Shown here piece after piece: positions 10,157 to 25,284 of a DNA stretch of 64,000 nt. The first letter of the stretch is position 1. Each line of letters opens with the position of its first letter. The translations under genes and the position numbers were made by a program. Below the pieces are notes generated by a model. It worked only from the letters and a program-made list of their open reading frames with translations. It was not told where the DNA came from and searched no databases. The DNA is from Diphasiastrum complanatum (taxonomy: Eukaryota; Streptophyta; Lycopodiopsida; Lycopodiales; Lycopodiaceae): the NCBI GenBank assembly GCA_029204225.1, contig CM055101.1, forward strand, positions 62,996,171 through 63,060,170, given 5' to 3'.

Positions 10157-12940
10157 ATGACATCCATGGGATCATATCTCTTGGATCATGGTGAGAGGTT
10201 AACATCTTCCAATTATGTTATTTGGAAGATAAGAATGGAATCGTTATTGGTTCTTCAAGATGTAATGGACATTGTGGTAGGCATTGAAGTTGAACCTGAA
10301 GCTCCTAATGAAGCTCAAAAGTTCAAGAAGAGATCCAGAATTGCTTACATTTTATCGAGATGAATGTGTCCAATGAAGTGTTAAGAGAGATTAGTTCTTG
10401 CACCTCATCCAAGGAGGCTTGGGATATCCTTAGTACAATTTATGAAGCAAAGAACACATCAAGACTGCTCACACTTAGAAACCAAATATTTCTAGGCTAT
10501 TAAAGAGTTGATGAGAGTGCTTCAAACTATGTCATGAGAGTTAAAGATCTTCACAAAAAATTAGCATGCATTGGAGATACTCTAAAGAACAGTGAACTTG
10601 TTCAAGTAATCCTTAATGGATTAAGAGATGGGTATGTTAACATTGTCCAAAATTATGCTATTGAGGAGGAGCTACCAACATTGGAAACTCTTAAAGGAGT
10701 TATAATTGCTGAAGAAAGCAGGCAAGAGAACAAGTTGCTGAGAATCAACAAACTCTCATTGAACGATGGTGGAGATGAGAAGGCACTCTTCACCAAGGAG
10801 AAGTCAAGAGGCAAGGGCAAAGGACATCAACAACACTTCAAGGAGAACAAGGTCAAAGCAAAGAACAAAGACTATGATGAAGAAGGAGATGATTTATCTC
10901 ATTCTTCTACCTCCAAGTACACGAAGATTCAAGACAATCAAGCTAGCACTACCAAAAAAGACTTACATGCAAGTGAAGGAGAAGAGACACTCATGGTGTC
11001 AAGTTTCTTCTCTACACCCTTCAATGATGTATCTTGATATATTTATAGTGGTGCCACATTACATGTGGGTTACACCAACAGTTCTTTTGTTTCTATCAAA
11101 CCTTTTCAAGAACTTAAGAAATCCATATACACAGCTATTGGTCATGCATGTGCTATTGACGGAGTTGGAAGCATTTCCTTGAATCTTGCATCTTCTATGC
11201 GTTTCTCACTTTCCAATGTACTCTTTGTTCCTAAACTTACAAAGAATGTGATTAGTGTTGGAAAGTTGTTTGATGATGGTTTTGATGTGGAATTCAATAT
11301 CAATAATTGTATCATTAAAAAAGGTAATGTGATCCAAGCATGTCGATCAAAATATGGTGGCATTTCAAGTTAGATGTACATGCAAATGCAAGTTCTTGTG
11401 ATGATGCTTTGATGACTAGTATTTCCAAGGAGGAAGTAAGGCATAGGAGATTGCATGATTCCAATTGTAGATCTATGTCTTCTATGGTCAAGGAGATCAA
11501 GCCAAGAGAAGCTTGTTTTGTAGCAGAATCACATAAGGAGCCATATATGATGCCTTTTACCAAGACTTTACATGCATTGGAGTTGGAACACTCGGATGTT
11601 CACCTTGCTTCATCAATAAGCAAGGGAGATACTTGCTTTTCTACTCTTATTCAAGTTTTATGGTGCATGATTATTTTCCATTATGCAAAGCTATGTGGAG
11701 TTATGGAGCTATTGGAATATATTCACCATATGGAGTCTTGTTCAACTATAAGCCTAAGGTTCTATACCTTAGTGTACTTGAAAGGTATTTCTTTGCATGT
11801 ATTCTCTTGGAAGCAAGGATGGAAGGAGATCCAAATTTATGGATCATGGTTGGATGCTTATTCACCAAGGAGGGCTATAAAACCTTTATATTCTCTATCT
11901 CGAAGGTGTTTGAGAATGGAGATTTTATTGTTCATGAAGATATTTTTTCAAACTTGAAAGGGCCAAGATCATTGTATCTCAAGGAGCATCACAAGTTATT
12001 TCTATTGAGAATGGTCAACTTATGATGGGGTCGAGGTTTGAGGAGGAGTATCCTCAACATGTGCATTCAAGGAGATCTTCATTATACAAGGCCGAGTCCT
12101 TGTGGTTCTTGCTTCATGAAAAAGAAAGAAAAATTTTAGGTGGTATTCATTCTAAAATACTCACTTATGTTTCACTTTTTTTAGTTGATGTATTGTCTTG
12201 CTCAATTGAGATTTTCATATCTCAAGGTTTAAGTAAGGCTATTCTAGTTTTGAATAATGCCCTTTGTTTGGAAATAGTTCTTGTCATTGATGACTTAATT
12301 ATGGTTACAAATCATCTAGAAATAAAGATATGGTATCATCAAAAGTTTGCTCTTGGAAAATAAAAAGAACAAACTCAAACATATTGAGAGACATGACCTT
12401 TCATGTGATGAGACATATTGTAAATTTATTTTGAGGTTAAGTAGAACATCCAATAAGGACACTTATACCCTTAAGAAAGTATTAAGCCTCAATTTGATCA
12501 AGATAGGATTTGATTTCAAGATTAGATCCTTATGGATAAAGTTCACAGTGTATGGACTAGTCAAGCTAGTGTGCTTAATCTTGTTAATCAGTACATTTGT
12601 TCATGGTATGATCTTGATCTCTATGATCTTGGTGATCATTGTGAGGCATGTAAGCCTCGATTTTCTACTTTTTTGGTGCAGCTTCTTTTCAAATCCAAGA
12701 TCAACATCAAGCATGGAGAAGGCATATTGGAATAGTGGCAATTTGGCGGAATCGACAAGAGATTTCTCCAAAAGAGTTCTTATCATGGTTATGGTGAGGA
12801 TGTTGCTATGATGGATTCTTTGGATGTTCTTCAATGCAAATGCAAAACAAAGAATCCACACAAAAAGTTATTTCATCAACATTGGACCAACCTTGGAGTG
12901 TTTCAAGATCAAATGTTCAAGTTTTGATAGCTTTTTAGGA
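10157..12940 (+). pseudogene. gag-pol remains of Copia element B
   Basis: In order the region holds a gag N-terminal segment (SYLLDHGERLTSSNYVIWKI, about 10167), a UBN2-type gag segment (10534-11037), a protease-like segment (about 11040-11370), pre-integrase and integrase scraps (11430-11960), and a degenerate reverse-transcriptase-like piece near 12290. It is heavily broken. It shares its gag type with element F, so the two belong to related families. Confidence 0.75.
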
Positions 12941-12944
12941 GGAG

Positions 12945-13715
12945 TGTGATAATAAAAAAGCCAACCAACTGGACTATTGGGTTTGATGAAGATTTTCATC
13001 TTGCATGTCATGTTACAAGTTGTAAAGTCAAATTTAGCCTTGTAGAAGCTTGAGTTGTATCTCATGCAATATGGTCTACTTGTCATATTGTGACATGCAT
13101 ATAGATTTAGATAGTAAAATGGCCAATATTGGGCTAGTAGAAACTCGAGGTGCCATAAATGCATAGAGTGCTAAGTGTCCAAAGTGACATGCAAGGCATG
13201 CAAGAGTTGACATGTACACATGCAAGTGAAATTGTACATTAGTAGTGTAGAATTTGCCACATGTAGAAAGTAGGTAGATGTAGGTGGTTCAACTTGCATG
13301 TAAAGTGGTATGTGTCACTATTTTGGTATATTGCAGATGTGGAGGAAAGTGGTTGCATGTTTTTATCATTCCCTATATATGTAAGTGAGAATCCTCACTA
13401 TTTTTTATGATGAATCAAACTTTGTAACAAAACCATGTCAATTGGATCTTGATTTTGTAAGCTTGTAATATGATTCTCTCTCTAACTAGAGGAGGGACTT
13501 TTTCTCACGTAATTAATTTTCATTGTACTTTCTCACACGTGTTGAATGTAGCTACTTTTGATGATTTGCATTACGGATTGTGTTCTAGCCTTGGATTCTA
13601 GGTTTAAATTGTGGATTTCACTCTAAATGAGGCTCATGTGCTATCATAAAGCTTAGGCAAGGTCATTAACACATTTGTGGTTTGTTCACGTGTGTGGTTT
13701 GCTGGTTTTTTCACA
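12945..13715 (+). repeat. 3' LTR of Copia element B
   Basis: This is the second LTR copy, preceded by the polypurine tract and followed by the TACAT target duplication. It has CACACGTGT near 13535 and CACGTGTGTGG near 13687. Confidence 0.93.
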
Positions 13716-13720
13716 TACAT

Positions 13721-14800
13721 CACCTTAGCAAACAGACACATCCAATAAATGCAATGTCTAGCCACATACGAATCATTTATACATTAAAGATCCAATGACT
13801 AGGAAGCCTACTCAAGTCAAGACCAAACCCTTTGAACCCTTCAATTTATAGCATAACAGGTTAAAACATAACCGTATAAAGTCTTACAGTATAGAGTACC
13901 ATAAAGTGAAGCAAGTTTTAGGACTCCCAGCTGTTACTTGCAAGAGCCAATATGTGAGAGATTGGATATAGTGATGTTGAATGGCATCAATTGCCTGATT
14001 TTTATGTGTCTCAACCAATCTAAAGGAGCTAATGCACTCTAAATGTGACTTTAGAACTGGCCACGATAACAACTACTAAAAGCTTTATTGCTTTGGAAAA
14101 TGTACTCCATTTTGTGTATCTGATATAATATACTTAGTGTTTTTAGAGGAGAACCATAGCCAAGTTTCAGAATTGTTCAAAATTGCAATTTGAACCATAT
14201 GGACAATAGTAGCAAGGTGATGTGCAAGGCCAAGGTAGTTACTAAACAGTCAAGGTAACAAGCAGCACCCAAAGAAATCATGGCATAAGGGAGGCTCAAC
14301 CTCCCTTGCAGTGGCAATAAAACAACAATGTGACAGAGTGAAAAATGCCCACTAAGGGGCAAAAAGCAAGAACAACATTGTTTTAGTAATCTTGAAACAA
14401 TTCCACGTCCTAGTCTTTTTTTTGTATGACATCTTATGCTTGAAAGTAAGTTCAAGCACGACAAATTGGCAGAGACCTATTCTCGAACTTAAGTTCAAGC
14501 ACATGATCTTATGCTCGAACTTAAGTTCGAGCATATAAGCTCATGTACCATAGAGGGTAGAGAGAAAATTGAATTCATCCCAAAATCAATAAATTGTTCC
14601 GATATTACTAAAACAGTGTCGAACAAAGAAAATCCCCCACCCCAAATGCTAGGGGGTTCCCATATGGGCAAGGAATAGACCCAAGAACATAAATGAGTGC
14701 GCCTTATTGCAAAAAAATGGTCACATCAAATCCCCTTACATTTTGAGTTAAGAGAGCCCTCGTTATTAGAGGGGGAGCACATCTGGTATGCTACTCTAAA
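13721..14800. other. Spacer with no recognised gene
   Basis: The first 150 bases may continue, on the minus strand, the old Copia RNase H relic that elements A and B interrupted. The rest holds short inverted repeats around 'cgaacttaagttc' (14480-14535) and nothing else I can name. Confidence 0.5.
14511..14534. repeat. Perfect 24-bp palindrome
   Basis: ATGCTCGAACTT is followed directly by its reverse complement. A close, less perfect copy (tcgaacttaagttcaagca) lies about 30 bp to the left, and 'gcttgaaagtaagttcaagca' lies further left. Confidence 0.9.
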
Positions 14801-16700
14801 TGTATAAGATACATACAATAACAGATATAAATATAAAAACTACAGAATAGAAGTCCGCCTGCGAGCGAGACAAATTTTGTAAGCGAGATCCACGGAGATC
14901 CAGGAAGTCCGCTAGTAAGCGAAACATTACTCATGGGAGAACATCTCTTTTCTCACGCCAATGCGTTGTGTGGCTCTATCATACAGTGCTCAAATTCAAG
15001 AGGATCAATAGATGATATTGTAGCTATTACACACATATCTCTCTTAATTTTGTCTGATCTTGAATGAATTACTATTTGCCATCGCATGTGTATCTCATTC
15101 ACTTATTTTATCAATTATGCACACTGATTCAGTTTTGTTGAATGTTGTATTAATCTGAAACGTAGATCAGCAATGTCTGTCTACATTTTGGAGGATTGTA
15201 GGAATGATATAGCTGGCAGTGACCAGCAATCATATCTGAAATCCATCCGAATTGTTTTTCGTTTGCGACTAATTTGATTTCACTTCAGCAATGTCAATAT
15301 CAGTTTTGCTTCATTTCGTTTTGTTTTGTTTCGTTGCAGAGCCTGATTAATATTTGCAATTTGTGTTTTACACTTTTCGCATCAATGGTATCAAAGCCAC
15401 CATGTCATAGTCTGACATAGCCGCAAAGCTATCAGATCTAGGAGGTTAAGCATTTAAACAAAGAACCATCAGCAAGTGAGAACACAATTCACAGCAATGG
15501 CTTCAATAAGCAGCATACAATCCAAGATCTGTACAATCCTCGATTCATCAGGATCTAACTTCCCAGTATGGAAGATTAAGATCTCACTGATACTAAAGGG
15601 AGAAGGATTATTTCCTTGGGTAGATGGCACCGAGGAGATGCCTCCAACAATAGGCAAGGAGCTACGCGAATGGAAGGAGAAGAATGACAAGGCCGTAGTC
15701 ATGTTATCTTCATCCATCGAGGATAGCCTAATTCTTGACCTAGGTACAATCTCTAAAGCAAAAGAGATGTGGGATACATTACTCACAAGATTTCAGACGA
15801 AATCATGCTAAGAGGGAGTCATATCAAAGGCAGGATCGAGATCAGCAAGCAGAAGGAGCCAGCAAAGGCAAGTGGAAGAACAAAGGAAGGTCGAAACAAT
15901 AGAGTGGAGACAAGAAGACATGCAAATGCGAAGGACATACTATCAATTTGTGTTGGCTTAATCCAAAGAGTGTATCCACTATCATAAGAAGGGTCATGCA
16001 GCCATGGACTACCGCCAGAATCCAAGAAACAAATCAGGTCAAAGTAGACAAGAGAACAATACTAGTTCATCTTATGTCGAGGAGCCAGAGAGCTTAAAGA
16101 TGGGAGAAGAAAGATCGAATCACAGAAATTCGACCGCCTACATTTGTGCAGACACGTGTGTAGTGTCAACACTTGACACACATGAGGTAATCCTTGATTC
16201 GAGAGCTACCTCGCACTTCGTTATATCAACACGGATCATGTCTGATCACCTAAGTGCAGTAGGAGGCTCGAAATATTACATTACCTTTATTGATGATTAC
16301 AGTAAGTTTGCCAGAGTCTACTTTATTCACAATAAATCAGAAGCATTTGACAAATTCACAGAGTATGTGAATTGAGCAGAAAGATGCACTAGTAATAAAG
16401 TGAAGCAGATCAGAACAGATCGAGGTGGAGAATACATCTCAAATCGATTCACTGACTTTTGCAATGATCGTGGTATCATTCACAGAAGAACTGCATCTTA
16501 CGCACCGCAGCACAACGGTGTTGCAGAAAGAAAGAACAGGATTCTAATGGAAGCTGCTAGGTGCATGATGGCCTATTCAAAGGCTCGAAGAGTGTTGTGG
16601 GCTGAAGCAGAGCTACAGCTGTTTACATTCAGAATAGGACCAATATATAGAGCAAAGAGAGTAGGGGACAAAGGACATCCCTGCTTAAGTTAATTACATT
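14800..16700 (+). mobile_element. Ty1/Copia relic C, broken
   Basis: The LTR end lies at about 15384 and is followed by a primer-binding site (tggtatcaaagcc, 15386-15398). A gag segment starts at about 15497 (MASISSIQSKICTILDSSGS). A zinc-knuckle-like piece is near 15975, a protease block (ILDSRATSHF) near 16190, and integrase segments (YYITFIDDYSKFARVYF; IRTDRGGEYISNRF; HNGVAERKNR) at 16270-16600. The LTR start is not resolved and no 3' LTR is seen. The relic is old, with several breaks. Confidence 0.8.
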
Positions 16701-16739
16701 CACCATGCTCTTTGGTTTGCAAAAGGCTCGGCTGGCAGA

Positions 16740-19700
16740 GATGGTGTAAGTCGACAAGTCAGACTCTCCGATAAGTCAGTCAAGTCGGGCTTCCCCGATA
16801 AGTTAGCCAGCTTCAACAAGTCGGGTATCTTCGACAAGTCAGACTGCTGCTCTCTTGTATGTCTTTGATAATAGTGTATTTTTGCATATTGTGTGACGTC
16901 GTGTGTAAAACTGCAGCAATATGAATGGAACTAGATTAGCATGGGGGAGTGTATTGATTTAGACTAATATCTTACATTAAATTTCTCAACCAAATTGCTT
17001 TCTTAATAGCTTGAGAAGCAACAATTTATTCTGCTTATGTGGATGAGAGAGCAATAGAGGTTCACTTATGACTATTCCAGAAGATCATAGGATCGCCATT
17101 GAAGAAGAATGTAAATCCAGATGTGGATTTACGAGTATCTACATCTCTTCCCCGGCTTGCATATGAATATCCACTTAGCTGATGAAGATTGTCATTGTCG
17201 ACTTCTCCATAGCATATGCACAAGTCTGTTGTAGCTCAAATGTACCTCATGACAATGATAAGAGCCTTCCAATGTATGATGCCAAGATTAGTCATGAATT
17301 GGCTTAGTGAGCTAACTGCAAAAGTAATGTCAGGTCTTGTGTAGACCATTGCATACATGACAGATCCAAGTATCGATTGATAATGATACTCTCATTTGCT
17401 CCTTCTCCTGTTTTTTCCGAGGACATTGGCCCTTTGACGATCGTAGGTCTAGATCCATTAGTGAGTGAGCTTCTTTGAAATTAATCGGATTGTACATGAT
17501 AAGAGTAGACGTTAGAATCGACAATGCTTGGTTTGAAGCCGTGTTGGATGAGAAATCGTTAATCCTTTGAAATCAAGCTCTTGTTGATTATTTCAAGCCA
17601 TAAAGTGCCTTGTGAAGTTTAGAGACATGATTCTTTATACCTTCGAGAACGTATCCCTTGTGTTATAGCATATAAATGTCTTCTTCAATAACTCCATTCA
17701 GATTATCTGTATGTACATTGAGTTGCTGTACTTTGAGGTCGTCCGCAACAACAAATGATAAGAGGACTCGGATCGATGAATACTTGACTACTGGACTAAA
17801 AGCCTCATTGTAGTTGATGTTTGGGATTTGAGAAAATTCTCTAGCTACTAATTGGGCCTTCTTTCGATCAATACTCTCATCATCTTTCTATTTGACCTTA
17901 AAGACCCATTTGCAATCGATAAGATTGTTGCCAACAGGTAGTTCGACTAATGACCATGTATGGTTCTTGAACAGAGAGGAATAATCTCTGTCCATAGCTT
18001 TTCTCTAGAGATCAGAGTCTGGTTGGCTAAGTGCCTCATCGACAGTAGTCAATTTTTGAATTAAAAGACAGGAAGACTCATGTATATACCTGGTGGGTTG
18101 TGTGCACACTCGGTTCGATCTTCTTGGAGGTGGCATCGGCTGATGATCCATTTCTTGGTCAGGTTGTCGCTGAGTAACAACAACGTCTTCCTCCGATTCA
18201 ATGTCTAATAGTTGGTCGATTGTCGTCGTGTCAGTGGCAAGTGTCAAAGGTTTGCATGGAACTTTACCCTTGTCTTTGAAGTCGACGAACTGATCCTCAA
18301 TAAAGACAGTATCCCTGCTAAATAAAAGCTGCTAGTTATCAAGATCGTACAACTTGTAGGTGTTGTCGGAGGAAGTGTAACTAATCATGATGGTCTTTAG
18401 ACTTTGGAAGTCAAATTTCTTCCTTGTCTCATTCGAGATTTGTGCGTAGGCGATGCAACCGAATTCTTGTAGGTTCTTCATTGAAGGCTTAGATACTATC
18501 CAAACCTCATGGGGTGTTTCACTTGAGATGGCCTTGGTCGAACATATGTTCTAGATGTGAGCTGCAGTGGGGATAGCTTCAGCCCAGAAACTCTTTGACA
18601 ATGATGCATGCATTTGGCTTACTCAACCAGGGTACGATTCTTCCTCTCGACCAAGCTGTTTGACTAAGGTGAATAGGTTGTTCAATGTCTTGGCTTTGAC
18701 ATTACTTCCTTGAATTCTGTAGAGATGTATTCTCCACCATTGTCAGACTTTAGGAATTGATCCTTTTACAATTTCTTCCTCTGCACACTCCTTGAAGATT
18801 TTGAAGCAGTTGAAGGCTTCAGATTTCTTCTTAATAAAGTACACCATTGTCCTTCTAGAAAATTCGTCAATAAAAGTGATAAAATAATTATCATCCTTCA
18901 ATGAAGGATTATGCATTAGGCGACAAATATTTGTATGTACAATATCTAACAACCCTCTAGCAAAATGTTGATGGCTTAATCTAAAAGGTTTCCTAGCCTA
19001 TTTATTGACTATACAGTCTTGACAGATAGGTAATTTGAATTTCCAATCTGGATAGTTGAGATCAAGGACAATAGATTGCTTAGACATATGTTGTACAGAA
19101 GAATGATTCAAGTGACCAAGTCTATAATGCCAAAGTAAACTTTTATTGACTTGTATAGAAGTACTGAGAGCTTGACTAGAGGCAAAAAAACAATGACTTA
19201 ATTTGTACAAGTATCCATGTCTCTTTCCGAGTGCTAGAATCTTACTTGTCCTATCGACTACTTTACATTGATCTGATTGAAATTCTACTTTGTGTTTGCT
19301 AACAGAGAGTAGGTTTGTAGAAAGATTTGGTACATGAAGTAGTTTGGATTGATCATTTGCGAAGCTTAATCTTATTGTGCCTTCACCTATGATAAATTGT
19401 GTGCTATTATTGCCAAGGTGAGCAAACTTCTTGGTACGTTAAGGCATATAGAATTCAAAACAGCCGTCATGGCTGGTCATATGGTGAGTGGCTCCGGAAT
19501 CAATAAACCAGGAACTATCGTCTGATGCTTCTTGATGGATTGTCATGAATGAATCATGATCCATTTCTTGATTTGGCTAAGATGCTTCTGCAGCTGCATT
19601 TGCCATCTGATTTGATTGCCCTTTGTTATTGATGTTCTTGGCCTGTAGTATACGACAATCTTGAATCTTGTGGTTGAGTCTCTGGCAGTATCTGCAAAAC

Positions 19701-21540
19701 AGCTTCTTCTTTGTTGGCGGCTTCGACTGCTCTTGATGATTCTGTGTCAGCTTCTGATTCAACCTCTATGGTTTTCACCCTCTCTTCTTCTGGTTATTCG
19801 AATTCTTGTTGGTGTATAAGACATGAGAGTTGACAGTAGAGGAATTGGAGAGTTTGTTCCTTCTTGTCTCTTCCTGTAGCAGCATCGTAATGACTCATTT
19901 AGCTCTGGGTGTTTGGTGATCATCATCACCTAGTTATCATACAATATTGGCAAGCTAATTGAAAGTAGTGTCATTACTGCGTCTTGATTGTCTATGATAG
20001 ATCCCACAACTGCCATTTGTTGTAGTAGGTTCTTAAACTAGTTGATGTGATTTTGTAGGGAATCACCGTTTGTCATCTTCAGAGAGAGAAATTTTCTCAT
20101 GAGATGTAACTTGAAAGCTACTTCGCGCACTTTGTACAAGGTGCTCAAGATGTCCCAAACTTTCTTGGAGGTCTGAGCTTCATACACATGGACAATTTGT
20201 GTGTCTGAGATATTGAGGATGATCAGCACGAAGGTCTTCCCATCCTTCAGCTTCCATCGGGAGATTGCAATCTCGTCTGCATCAGGTCTCTCCTCTGCAC
20301 CAGTGACAACATCATACAATTATTTAGCCATTAGCACAATTTTCATCTTTAATTTTCACAGATGGTAATTGGATCCATCAAGCTTGTCCATGATGAGACT
20401 GGATTTTCCTTGGGAATCCAAGTGGAAGTTTAGTCTAATTAATAGTGATTACTATCAGTGACTTAAGGGTGAAAATCTAATGCAATTTATTGAACAATAA
20501 AACAATTTTTCTATTTGGTGATTAAATCAAGTTATGTGGGAATCTTATCAAGCTATGATAGCTCTAATATCAACACTTCGACCGCTCTGTTACCATGTGG
20601 GTATCAGATAAAGCAATTAGATAAGCTCTGATACCATGTGGGAGAAATGTGAACGAATGGGTCGAACAATCGGTTTGGAATGATCCTACTACCACACGAA
20701 AGCGGTGGTCGACTAATTACATCGGTGCGTGACTACTACAACAGTAGGCAAACACAAAACAAAACTTAATTGCACTTATGCAGAAGCGAAAGAGCAAACA
20801 ATCAGACAGAACAATAAGAGAATCAAACAAAATAAAATAGCAAAGACATGCAATTCTAACAAAGACTATGAACGCAAAACCAAGATAGTAATTGATTCAG
20901 ATTAATGTATAGAGATACAAGTCAGATTGATGTTATGGGCACAAGACAATAGCGGATGAAATCGTGTGCTAAGGAAGCTAACTCCTCTCTATAAAAGTAA
21001 TGAGCTTATTACTGACAATTAGTCTGAAAGAAAGAATCGATGCGTGAGAGCATCTACTGTGTCACGATGCATGAAAACATCTATTGCGTCTGTCTCTGAT
21101 GACATAATACATGGCATAATACTGATTACAATTACTATCTCTATATACAATTTACAATTGTGTAGATGTATGTGCTAGAAGATGGCGTGGAGTCATTGCA
21201 TTATCTAGAGTAGATTGTGGCTGTTGCAGTCATTGTCCAAGTAGTTGCACAGTACATGAAGTGGGCATGAGTAGGCTTTGACTATTTGGAGTCGAGTGTG
21301 TCGCTGCTGATAGTCAATAAAGCTGGGATAGTTGTATGACGATTCTCAACGATAGTTAGTTGAGTCGATAAGTCGGCCAAGTCGGACTTCCCCGATTAGT
21401 TGGCCAACTCCAACAAGTCAGGTAACTTCGACGAGTCGGACTGCCCTATCTTGCCGATCTTCGATAATAGAGTATTTTTGCAGACTACTGTGTGACAATA
21501 CATGTAAAACTGCAGGAATATGAATGGAACTAGATTAGCA
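16740..21540 (-). mobile_element. Ty1/Copia relic D on the minus strand, broken
   Basis: The right LTR (20637-21540) is the 5' LTR in element sense. It is next to a primer-binding site read on the minus strand (tggtatcagagct, 20636-20624). A partial left LTR (about 16740-16941) shares 'ggaactagattagca' and the sequence before it with the right one. Between them, on the minus strand and from right to left, are gag (20319-20038), a zinc knuckle (CRYCQRLNHKIQDC, about 19695), pre-integrase (19210-18998), integrase pieces (18952-18005), and degenerate reverse transcriptase and RNase H. Many breaks are present. The pol remains resemble relic I at 52.7-55.5 kb. Confidence 0.82.
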
Positions 21541-23095
<1,555 letters not shown>

Positions 23096-23229
23096 CACTA
23101 ACTCTAAGGAGTCAACTACTGTAAGACCCGTTCTAGTTGTTTGATCTCTGTGTGACTTATGATGACACTTACAATAACTTGATTACTTGTCTTCAATCGC
23201 TCATTTACATTTATAGCAACTGGAAGATT

Positions 23230-25132
23230 TTGTATTATTCTAGCTTTACATTTACAAGATTGCTTAACAATTGTCGGCGATACCCATTATGTGTACTTGA
23301 TTTTATAAATGAAATATGCATCCAACAACTTTTGCAACTCCTGTTTGATCAGCTTCGTGTAGTTCGGGTTGCAGTGGTAGTAACGACTCACCTTGGGGAC
23401 TGCTCCATCCACCAAGAGTATGGTGTGTTAGACTACTGTTGGTGGAATGCCCTTCGGATTGTCGTAACTCCAGACAAAACAGTCCTTATACTCCATCAAC
23501 AATGATCGTAGTCTCTTGAATTGCATGGGCGTTAACTACTCTCCCACATGCACTATCTTTTCTTCTTCACTTGGCTCGGCAAGGTTCATTGGCTGTGTTC
23601 GTGCAAGTCCCTCAAAGACTTGTTCCACTTGTGCCTGATTTTGATCAGGTTCTTACTAGGCTTGCGACATCATAATTACCACGTCGTCCAAGGTATAGTT
23701 CTTGAAGGTTTCAGGCATCTCGTGAACTGGTGCTCGTCGAAATTCCTCCTTCAACATATTGATCTTAGCCCGACTGGTCATCTTTTGGTTCTCTGTCATC
23801 TGAGTAGAGGATGACGCTATATCTGAGTCCATCTTGATTGATTTCAAGAAATCCAACACCTTCTTTTTGTCTTTTTTTGTCATATTGGTGGATTCGTCCT
23901 TGTTGTCTTTCATCAAAATTGGTGTGACATTCACCTCGTGGTTGCAAATATCAACATCCACTGTAGCTATAGCCTCTTCGGGTAGATCACTCCATCGGAT
24001 CACCTGGTTGTAGCATTGTTTCAACTGATTCTTCTTGTTCGCAGGTGCCCTTGGTGGATCTATCCTTGAGACTTTTGCCATAGTAGACTTTTGTGGCGGT
24101 TGAGCTGGTACTTTCTTGATTCCGTAACAATCTGGGTCCATGTGCTATAGGACCTGCTCATCAGTTAGCTCATTCTCCTTATTATAAGTTAGAGCATGTT
24201 GCCAAGCAACTAAATCATCGTCCACTAAGTTCTCAATAGGCTCCACTGACAACCATGCTACGTTTATCATATTCACCCCAAATGTGATTGGTGTGTCTAT
24301 AGTGTAACATGGGTGAAGATGTGCTGGGTTCAGGATCTGATTCATATTGACATGCTCGGCAGTCAATAGCGACGTCCGTCTTTGAATCATAGTGACCACC
24401 CTTGGGTGGCCTTGGGCGATCAATCATGTGATCTGTCGTGGATGATCCGTCATCAGTTCTGGGTACAATAGGTTTCACCGCCCATGTAGTTGGATCAACC
24501 TTTACAGTCTGCTCTCTGTTCTCAAAGGTGAGTTTTCCCGTAGCCCAGTTGTGTACTACTTGCGCAATCCTCAACCATGGTCTTCCCAGTAAAACATGAT
24601 ATGCATTTGGAGATTCAAGTATATCCATGACTACAAAAGTGATCAGAAACTACATGCCTTTTATTTTTACGGGGATATCGGCAACCACACCTTTTGGTTT
24701 TACACAAGATTGATCCGCTAGCTTGATGGCGAATCTTGTTGGCTTCAACCCTTGTATACCCCACTTTTCATACAGAGTAGTATCTACTACTGCTGTTTCA
24801 TCTTCGTATCTCTTGTGTTTAATTGGCAGGGTGATTTTGCGTTCCTCACTTTCCCACGCTACCTCGATATGGAGGACGTTACTTGTTTCTTCATAACTCG
24901 TACAATATATGGTCTCAGGCACTAATGGCTCCTCGTCCGGTGCAATCCGTAGTAATTCCCCGAGAGGTAAACTAATACGGCTTGCCAGTAAGATTGTGAG
25001 CCTTTCAATGCATGGTTCCTCGGACTCCACCATGTGAAAAGGTGATTCATGACAATGCAACCGATCATTCTGATCAGTGCACAATGGTGAGCCCATTTGC
25101 GGTTCCCGTTCGCAGTCAGCTGGAGGTTCCAT
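23230..25132 (-). pseudogene. Gypsy protease and N-terminal reverse-transcriptase remains of relic E
   Basis: Recognisable blocks are a retropepsin-like region ending in NAYHVLLGRPWLRIAQVVHN (about 24600-24540) and, further left, a segment typical of the start of Gypsy reverse transcriptase (YKDCFVWSYDNPKGIPP, near 23490-23440). The relic has several breaks and no product is expected. Confidence 0.78.
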
Positions 25133-25284
25133 AGGATTGTCTCTTTCTTGCTCTTTTTCCTGCTCTTGTGTTCTTGGTACCCAGTGTCGTATTTTCTGGT
25201 ACTGTCACATTCGGATATGGTGCTAAAGTTGAGGGCTGGTCATCAATGATAGATGGTGCTGGTGAGGGAGCCACTTCCTTCCTC

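Larger units (their letters stand above)
8880..13715 (+). mobile_element. Ty1/Copia element B, broken
   Basis: A fossil element with both LTRs (8880-9631 and 12945-13715). The primer-binding site tggtatcagagcc starts at 9632, and the polypurine tract aggaggag lies just before 12945. The target duplication TACAT is intact (8875-8879 and 13716-13720). The LTRs are similar throughout, with small insertions or deletions, so the age is intermediate. The internal region is only 3.3 kb. It holds gag, protease, pre-integrase and weak reverse-transcriptase remains with many breaks. Confidence 0.93.
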
